This document shows, piece by piece, positions 6,402-10,722 of a stretch of 10,722 nt of DNA. The stretch covers positions 1-10,722 of the forward strand of contig CAAEEI010000132.1 of assembly GCA_900754855.1 (NCBI GenBank), read 5' to 3'. The position numbers and the translations under genes are program-made. This DNA comes from Lachnospiraceae bacterium. Its GTDB lineage: Bacteria > Bacillota > Clostridia > Lachnospirales > Lachnospiraceae. The notes under the pieces were generated by a model, which had not been told where the DNA came from, did not search any database, and saw only the letters and a program-made list of their open reading frames with translations. How positions within the stretch are numbered: the first letter of the stretch is position 1; each line of letters opens with the position of its first letter.

Positions 6402-7625
6402 CTATTTATATGCTTTTTCTCCGGACAGTTCCCGGTATAGAAGCTCTGCCAGCGGAATCATTGCATTTTTTGCCTCCGTCACGGTATTGTTTTGCGCCCC
6501 CACTTCGATGAGCATGGCTCGTTTGGCCAGATGGAGATTATAGCGGTACCCTTTTATGTAAATTTTCCTCGTCAGATCCGGATAATATTTTGCCGCCAGC
6601 AGCTGCATCTGTAAACTGAAGGCCAGATTTTCTGCTTTATTCGGATTATATAAATATCCCAGTTCCCCGGATTTTAACCGGCTGACCCCATTAAAAAACA
6701 TGATCTGCGCCGTTTTCCTTCCCTGAATTTCGGTCACCAGATGGATGGAATCTTCCACCGAATCCCGGTGAAGATCCAAAATAACCCTGATGGATGGATA
6801 TTTTTTCAGCGCGGCTTCCACGCTATCTCCGGCATAATCGTAGGCGGCATTACGATCCAGCTTTCCATTGACCTGGTCATATATTCCCGTATCATGAATC
6901 ACCTGGATTCCATAATTTTTTTCCAATTCCTTTTTCAGGGCTTTTCCCACATCCAGCACACTTCCTCCTTTCCCTTTCTCCTTTTTATACGCTTCGCTGC
7001 CATGGGTATGATAAATCAGAACCAGCGGATCTTCTTCCGGTATTTTTGTGGATAAATCTTTTTTCACCAGTTTTTCTCCCTGTAAATCCTCCCGGGTCAT
7101 GGTTGTTGTCTCATCCACAATATAAAAATGTTTTAACAAAAAATCCCGATTTGCCAGTTCTTTTATGGAATAACTGTTTCCTTTTCCTGTTTTTTCCATG
7201 ATTCCCGGATCTTTTTTCTTACTTTCCACAGATTCATCATCTGCTTCTGTAAAATAGTCGGGAACCACATCCCGGTACATGGAGGCAAAGTGGTCATTGC
7301 CCTGCCAGTAATCCACACTGTACTGCTGAACAGGAAACAGTTCCTTTTGCAGAACATAACGAAAAAGAGGACAAAACCGACTGTTTCCTCCCACATCTTC
7401 TTCGTATGCCAACAGGGGGAACAGTTCCTTTTCTCCTTCCTGAAAAAATCCTTCTCCTGCTCCCCGCAAAATTTCCATTCGCAAAGGAATCCTGTGAGAA
7501 ATTTCTTCCCACATCCGGCTTTCTTCCGGTTTTCTGTCTGATACCACCATAAACCATACCAGAATAAAAATACCGATCAGTATGATTTCCATCCACCGTC
7601 CCATCCGGTTTTCCTTTTGCTGCAT
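6402..7625 (-). CDS. spoIIP: Stage II sporulation protein P, engulfment peptidoglycan hydrolase
   Basis: SpoIIP cuts peptidoglycan (amidase and endopeptidase-type activity shown for the B. subtilis protein). It acts with SpoIID and SpoIIM in the mother-cell membrane to thin the septum and drive engulfment of the forespore. The 407-residue protein has one N-terminal membrane anchor (about residues 12-28), a variable, charged extracytoplasmic linker to about residue 195, then the SpoIIP catalytic domain. Signature segments are YHTHGSEAY (205-213, with His206 and His208 and Glu211 as likely zinc/catalytic residues), ILDLHRDS (282-289) and IEVGAQNNT (373-381). The ATG at 7625 is preceded at six bases by AGGTGG. 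A second ATG seven codons in also has a purine-rich upstream, so the start is not certain. It lies 71 bases downstream of gpr, the conserved partner order. Sporulation sigma control is expected from the family but no convincing promoter was identified. Confidence 0.96.
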   Translation of the reverse strand: MQQKENRMGRWMEIILIGIFILVWFMVVSDRKPEESRMWEEISHRIPLRMEILRGAGEGFFQEGEKELFPLLAYEEDVGGNSRFCPLFRYVLQKELFPVQQYSVDYWQGNDHFASMYRDVVPDYFTEADDESVESKKKDPGIMEKTGKGNSYSIKELANRDFLLKHFYIVDETTTMTREDLQGEKLVKKDLSTKIPEEDPLVLIYHTHGSEAYKKEKGKGGSVLDVGKALKKELEKNYGIQVIHDTGIYDQVNGKLDRNAAYDYAGDSVEAALKKYPSIRVILDLHRDSVEDSIHLVTEIQGRKTAQIMFFNGVSRLKSGELGYLYNPNKAENLAFSLQMQLLAAKYYPDLTRKIYIKGYRYNLHLAKRAMLIEVGAQNNTVTEAKNAMIPLAELLYRELSGEKAYK

Positions 7626-7653
7626 ACCCTGCCACCTCTGCTTATCTTTTTTA

Positions 7654-7690
7654 CCTGTCCGTTACCTTCCCTTATATTTATGCCTGTCCG
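7654..7690. repeat. Pair of 8-base direct repeats in the gpr-spoIIP gap
   Basis: CCTGTCCG occurs at 7654-7661 and 7683-7690, 29 bases apart start to start, in the 71-base space between gpr and spoIIP. No hairpin or T-run is present. It may be a regulator site or chance. Confidence 0.35.
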
Positions 7691-7696
7691 CGCATT

Positions 7697-8629
7697 TTAT
7701 TCTTCTTTCTTTTCCTCAATCACCTGATTTATCCCTTCGGAAATCGTATAACTGATCCGTTTCACCGCCTCATCAATTTCTTTTGGCGTTACACACAGAG
7801 AAAAAAGTTCTGCCGGCATAGTTTCTGCCATACAGCGATATTTCTCTTTTTCCGGCCAGGACGCAAATTGCTCTTCCAGATTTGTATCGCCCAATCCATG
7901 GATAATCGATTCCAGCACCTCTCCGGCAATGGCCGGAATGGAAATGACGGTGGGCACACCGATGGCAATCACCGGTATCCCCATGGTAACCGCGCTGATT
8001 TCCTGCCGTCTGTTCCCCACGCCGGAACCGGGCGCGATTCCGGTATCGCACAATTGAATCGTCCGGTTCAGCCGATCGGCCCGTTTTGCCGCCAGGGCAT
8101 CAATCAAAACCAGGGCTTCCGGTCTGCTTTTTTCAATGATTCCTTTCAGTATTTCTCCGGTCTCCATGCCGGTCTGGGCCATGACGCCCGGCGCCAGAGC
8201 CATGGAACTGCGCATCCGGGCAAAATAAGACAGTTCGCCCAGATGTCTCGTAATCAGCAGATTCTGTATGACCAGCGGTCCAAGCGCATCCGGAGTCACC
8301 CGGGCATTTCCCAGTCCGGCAAAAAAAATTTTCCTTTTTTCTCCCAGCAACCGTTGAAGATTATCTGCCAGCAGCCGGCTCATCTCCCGGTGAAATCCTC
8401 CGTCATTGTCTGCCAGTTCCGTTCCTTCCAGTGTAATATAAGTCCCCCGTGGTTTCCCGAGAGTTCTTTCTCCTTCTTCATTATCCACGGTGATGCACAC
8501 TTCCCGAAGAGCATGTTTCCCCACGACCCTCTTTTTCACGGTAATCCCTTCCAACAGACTGGTATCCTCTTCCAGTTCCTGCTGCAATTCCAGAACAAGA
8601 TCCGTATGAGACATGATTTTCTTTTCCAT
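7697..8629 (-). CDS. gpr: GPR endopeptidase, germination protease for small acid-soluble spore proteins
   Basis: GPR is made in the forespore as a zymogen and degrades the DNA-protecting alpha/beta-type SASPs at germination. The 310-residue protein is shorter than the roughly 370-residue Bacillus enzymes but near the length of clostridial ones. Conserved blocks are GLGNARVTPDALGP (105-118) and LIDALAAKRADRLNRT (175-190). Their Asp114 and Asp177 correspond, by motif, to the two essential aspartates known in B. megaterium GPR. CDTGIAPGSGVGNRRQEIS (194-212) and GIPVIAIGVPTV complete the core. The N-terminus holds SHTDLVLE, similar to the RTDLA-type stretch at the Bacillus propeptide junction, but only eight residues precede it. 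AGGAGG lies 13 bases before the ATG at 8629, a long spacing; an alternative ATG five codons in has a weaker upstream. It is divergent from rpsT across a 254-base gap and followed by spoIIP. Confidence 0.96.
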   Translation of the reverse strand: MEKKIMSHTDLVLELQQELEEDTSLLEGITVKKRVVGKHALREVCITVDNEEGERTLGKPRGTYITLEGTELADNDGGFHREMSRLLADNLQRLLGEKRKIFFAGLGNARVTPDALGPLVIQNLLITRHLGELSYFARMRSSMALAPGVMAQTGMETGEILKGIIEKSRPEALVLIDALAAKRADRLNRTIQLCDTGIAPGSGVGNRRQEISAVTMGIPVIAIGVPTVISIPAIAGEVLESIIHGLGDTNLEEQFASWPEKEKYRCMAETMPAELFSLCVTPKEIDEAVKRISYTISEGINQVIEEKKEE

Positions 8630-8767
8630 AACCTTCTTTTTTCCTCCTGTTTTTGTCTCTTTTCCTTATTTATTCTTTCTTTTTTCTTCCGGTTTTATGC
8701 TTTTTTCTCCTTCTGGAAACCTTCTTTATATATGCCAAAAGTTTTATTCGTTTTTTTCATTTTTCTA

Positions 8768-8796
8768 TTGACAAACCCCGACAAAATCAATAGAAT
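8768..8796 (+). promoter_or_regulatory. Strong sigma-A promoter of rpsT
   Basis: A perfect TTGACA (8768-8773), a 17-base spacer and TAGAAT (8791-8796) form a near-consensus promoter. An overlapping TATAAT at 8796-8801 would need a 22-base spacer and is less likely. The predicted start site is about 8803, one base before a leader stem begins. Confidence 0.88.
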
Positions 8797-8803
8797 ATAA
8801 TAG

Positions 8804-8855
8804 TATGTTTACATTAGATTGTCCGTGTCCAGTATAATGTAATGAGGCAAACATA
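8804..8855 (+). ncRNA. Structured 5' leader of rpsT, candidate ribosomal-protein regulatory RNA
   Basis: The 5' strand 8804-8816 (TATGTTTACATTA) is fully paired. Its first 7 bases pair with AAACATA at 8849-8855 and its last 6 with TAATGT at 8835-8840. The 3' side is interrupted by an 8-base bulge AATGAGGC (8841-8848), and the loop at 8817-8834 is 18 bases. The stem begins at the predicted transcript 5' end and stops 15 bases before the Shine-Dalgarno GGAGG (8871-8875), leaving that site open. Autogenous control of rpsT by S20 is known in E. coli; whether this leader serves the same end is inference. A plain 5' stabilising stem is the alternative. Confidence 0.5.
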
Positions 8856-8883
8856 GATTGAATATTATTTGGAGGTGTACAGA

Positions 8884-9147
8884 TTGGCTAACATCAAATC
8901 TGCAAAAAAAAGAATTTCTGTTATTGAAACAAAAACTTTAAGAAATAAGATGATCAAATCTAAAGTGAAAACATGCGTAAAGAAAGTAGAAGCTGCTATC
9001 GCACAGAACGATAAAGAAGCAGCAAACGCAGCTTTAGTTGTTGCTATTTCCGAAATCAATAAAGCAACATCCAAAGGAATCTTCCACAAGAACACATCTG
9101 CAAGAAAGATTTCCCGTCTGACAAAAGCTGTTAACAAACTTGCATAG
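8884..9147 (+). CDS. rpsT: 30S ribosomal protein bS20
   Basis: bS20 is a primary 16S rRNA-binding protein of the small subunit body. The 87-residue product begins ANIKSAKKRISVIE after the initiator, the usual S20 N-terminus, and ends with the conserved NTSARKISRLTKAVNKLA region. It is lysine- and alanine-rich and helical throughout. The start is TTG at 8884-8886, eight bases after GGAGG; an in-frame TTG five codons upstream overlaps that Shine-Dalgarno and is rejected. A TTG start is also used for E. coli rpsT, where it matters for autogenous control. It is the only plus-strand gene, with its own promoter, leader and terminator. It is divergent from gpr and convergent with holA, as in other Bacillota. 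Confidence 0.98.
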   Translation: MANIKSAKKRISVIETKTLRNKMIKSKVKTCVKKVEAAIAQNDKEAANAALVVAISEINKATSKGIFHKNTSARKISRLTKAVNKLA

Positions 9148-9167
9148 TTTCAGATCGAATAAATATA

Positions 9168-9205
9168 CCCCGGAAAGAGCGGCTGCTTTCCGGGGCTTTT
9201 TATTT
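9168..9205 (+). terminator. Intrinsic terminator of rpsT
   Basis: A perfect 10-base GC-rich stem, CCCCGGAAAG / CTTTCCGGGG (9168-9177 with 9186-9195), with an 8-base loop is followed by CTTTTTATTTCTT. It lies 20 bases after the rpsT stop. Read from the holA side the downstream tract is only TATATTTA, so in that direction it would be weak at best; no better terminator for holA was seen in the 144-base gap. Confidence 0.95.
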
Positions 9206-9291
9206 CTTCTGTTCTTTCTCCGTTTTTCGCTTTTCCTGATCAGATTCCTTTCGATTGTCCTTTGCATTAAATTCTTTCAGACAAAAACCTT

Positions 9292-10290
9292 TTATCCGGT
9301 TACAATTTTCTCCGATAATCCCACGATCAATATTTCTACTCCCATCTGATCATCAATTTTTCCCGTCTTAATGTCTTCCTCTACCTGTATACAGGAAGAA
9401 ATACATTGTTCCAGCGCCCGCAAATCGTAACCCCTAAGCTGAGATTCGTTTTTTCGAATGGCAAAAGGGGGGATTCCTGCCGCCTGCGCAATGTCCTTAT
9501 CCGGCTTGTGCAGGCTGCGCATATTTTTCATCAGAAGAAGGATTCTGTACTGACGGACAAGCAAAAACAAAATATGCATCGGTGGTTCTTTCAGCAAAAG
9601 TAAATCATCATAATAGGACAAAGCCTCCGTTTTACTTCCTCTGGCAATGGCCGCCACCAGTTCAAAAATCTTATTTTGCACCTCACCGGAAGTAATCTCT
9701 TCGATGTCCCGTCTGGTGATCTCGGTACGTTCTCCCACATAAGCAATCAGTTTTTCCGTCTCCGTTTTTATCTGAAACATATCTTCTCCTGTGCGTTCCA
9801 GAAAATAATGGACATCGCTTTCTCTGATCTGTTTCTTTTCTTTTCCCAGAAGGGCGGCCACCCATCGGGTCAGCACTTTTTCTGTCTGTTGTTTTTTTAA
9901 AAATTCTCCCACGTATCCGTTTTTCTTTATCCATTTATAGACTTTGGATCGTTTATCGACCTCCGGTTCCACCAGAACCATGCAGGTCGTTTCCGGTAAT
10001 TCTTCCAAAATCCGGATCAATTCTTCTTTTCCTGTTTTCATGATTCCGGTACGATCAAGGATGAGCAATCGTTTTTCCGCAAAAAAAGGAAAGGTCTGCG
10101 ATAATTCCCTCAGACTGGCAAGATCGATCCGACTGTCTTCAAACACGGTACAGTTCATCTCATCGCCCGGCGTGGATAACGCATTTTTCAGCATTTGTTT
10201 TGCCTGCATGACCAGATAACTTTCATCCCCGGTCAGTAAATAAACTTTATGGAAGTCTTTTTCCTTAATCTGCCGTCTGATTTCTTTCAT
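9292..10290 (-). CDS. holA: DNA polymerase III subunit delta (clamp-loader wrench)
   Basis: The delta subunit opens the beta sliding clamp within the clamp-loader complex at replication forks. From the ATG at 10290 the protein has 332 residues, the usual size of Bacillota HolA (YqeN). The N-terminal domain shows KVYLLTGDESYLVMQ (residues 15-29), the degenerate AAA+ start seen in delta, then FPFFAEKRLLIL and a VLVEPEVDKRSK segment. The C-terminal collar domain is represented by FELVAAIARGSKTEAL and MHILFLLVRQYRILL, with a closing LEQCISSCIQVEEDIKTG stretch. An in-frame ATG 18 codons upstream (10344) lacks a ribosome site, whereas GAGAGG stands eight bases before the chosen ATG. The gene follows comEC by 50 bases and converges on rpsT. 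A hairpin of five pairs (GCTGC/GCAGC) lies in its leader without a T-run. Confidence 0.95.
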   Translation of the reverse strand: MKEIRRQIKEKDFHKVYLLTGDESYLVMQAKQMLKNALSTPGDEMNCTVFEDSRIDLASLRELSQTFPFFAEKRLLILDRTGIMKTGKEELIRILEELPETTCMVLVEPEVDKRSKVYKWIKKNGYVGEFLKKQQTEKVLTRWVAALLGKEKKQIRESDVHYFLERTGEDMFQIKTETEKLIAYVGERTEITRRDIEEITSGEVQNKIFELVAAIARGSKTEALSYYDDLLLLKEPPMHILFLLVRQYRILLLMKNMRSLHKPDKDIAQAAGIPPFAIRKNESQLRGYDLRALEQCISSCIQVEEDIKTGKIDDQMGVEILIVGLSEKIVTG

Positions 10291-10340
10291 TTTTTCATCC
10301 TCTCCTGTCGGGATTATTGCTGCTGTTTGTTCATGCAGCC

Positions 10341-10722
10341 TCATCTACACGTTGTACTATAAGACAATCTCCTCTGATTAGCAAGCTTTTTATAAAAATA
10401 TCCCATCTGGTACCGCCGCCCATCGGTTTTCACCCCAATCGCACCTCCTTCTCTCGTCTGCCACATCCTGACCTTCCTTTTACGCAGCCTTTCTTTTAAT
10501 TCTTCATGGGGATGGCCATATCGATTCCCTCTTCCTGAAGAAATCAGGGCATTTTCCGGCTGAAGTTTTTGTAAAAACCGGAAGGAGGTAGAAGATTTCG
10601 ATCCGTGATGAGCCACCTTCAATATTTCTGTTTTTCTCTCTTTCTGCCGTTTTTCCCGGCAGGTCTGTCCGGGGAACAACCGAGAATCCACGTATTTTTC
10701 CCCCAACGCTCCAAGATCTCCG
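10341..10722 (-). CDS. comEC: ComEC/Rec2 DNA uptake channel, C-terminal metallo-beta-lactamase-like part (partial)
   Basis: ComEC forms the inner-membrane channel for single-stranded DNA during transformation; its C-terminal domain is a metallo-beta-lactamase-like fold proposed to degrade the non-transported strand. Only the last 126 codons lie in the window, and the frame is open to the right edge. Visible landmarks are GDLGALGE at the edge, with the family's conserved aspartate; the histidine motif ILKVAHHGSKSSTS (33-46 of the visible piece); and SSGRGNRYGHPHEE further on. All three are characteristic of the ComEC catalytic domain. The stop is TGA at 10341-10343. ComEC upstream of holA is the conserved order in Bacillota. 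The membrane part and start are outside the window, so it cannot be said whether the gene is intact. Confidence 0.93.
   Translation of the reverse strand, partial: GDLGALGEKYVDSRLFPGQTCREKRQKERKTEILKVAHHGSKSSTSFRFLQKLQPENALISSGRGNRYGHPHEELKERLRKRKVRMWQTREGGAIGVKTDGRRYQMGYFYKKLANQRRLSYSTTCR
10356..10384 (-). promoter_or_regulatory. Candidate promoter of holA inside the comEC 3' end
   Basis: Minus-strand TTGCTA (10379-10384; four of six) and TATAGT (10356-10361; five of six) are separated by 17 bases. The predicted start near 10349 would give holA a leader of about 59 bases. This would uncouple an essential replication gene from the competence gene upstream. It lies in coding DNA, so it may be chance. 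Confidence 0.45.

Noticed and set aside
7673..7706. Sigma-E-like promoter for spoIIP (AGAATAA, 14 bases, CATAAATA on the minus strand)
   Set aside because: Both boxes match the consensus only partly and the -35 lies in the gpr stop region; it is not distinguishable from chance by eye.
8728..8759. Sigma-G-like promoter for gpr (TGAAAA, 19 bases, CATATAT on the minus strand)
   Set aside because: Sigma-G control is expected for gpr, but the spacing is one or two bases too long and the region is A/T-rich, so the match is too weak to annotate.
7868..8800. A 310-codon open frame on the plus strand antisense to gpr
   Set aside because: It lies almost wholly opposite the well-recognised gpr gene, is rich in His/Gln/Phe/Ser as expected from reading the complement, and has no ribosome site or known motif.
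10291..10344. Upstream ATG at 10344 as the start of holA
   Set aside because: It has no ribosome site and overlaps the comEC stop. The ATG at 10290 has GAGAGG at proper spacing and gives the usual HolA N-terminus.

Overview
The window looks like chromosome from a spore-forming, low-to-mid GC Bacillota of the class Clostridia, most likely Lachnospiraceae. The evidence is the gene set (two sporulation genes, gpr and spoIIP), strong GGAGG-type ribosome binding sites, TTG starts on lepA and rpsT, and the order comEC - holA - (rpsT, opposite strand) - gpr - spoIIP - lepA. That order is the classic conserved neighbourhood known from Bacillus subtilis and many Clostridia. The family assignment is inference; no 16S or other typing marker is present.

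Layout from right to left, the direction in which all genes except rpsT are read. At the right edge lies the C-terminal metallo-beta-lactamase-like part of the DNA uptake channel ComEC (10341-10722, cut by the window). Next comes holA (DNA polymerase III delta subunit, 9292-10290), with a probable promoter of its own inside the comEC tail. rpsT (ribosomal protein bS20, 8884-9147) is the only plus-strand gene. It has a near-consensus sigma-A promoter, a structured 5' leader and a strong intrinsic terminator, and it converges on holA and diverges from gpr. gpr (spore protease, 7697-8629) and spoIIP (engulfment hydrolase, 6402-7625) follow. Two MATE-family exporters come next (4998-6326 and 3587-4936), then lepA (EF4, 1717-3531), closed by a good intrinsic terminator.

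The left end is a different kind of region. A small DUF1097 membrane protein (1077-1565) has a well-formed promoter with a 7-2-7 palindrome centred exactly at -41.5, the place where Crp/Fnr-type activators bind. A long imperfect hairpin (990-1043) then separates it from an AEC-family permease (1-921, cut at its C-terminal end).

The core genes are housekeeping (replication, translation) and sporulation (engulfment, and SASP degradation at germination). The departures from the usual synteny are the MATE pair between spoIIP and lepA, which has its own sigma-A-like promoter, and the DUF1097/AEC pair downstream of lepA where hemW/hrcA would often be found. I found no mobile element, CRISPR array, tRNA or rRNA, and nothing that amounts to a clearly undescribed system. 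The most testable novelties are the class-II operator before DUF1097 and the rpsT leader structure. No stretch longer than 300 bases lacks a gene; the longest gap is the 254-base gpr/rpsT divergent region.
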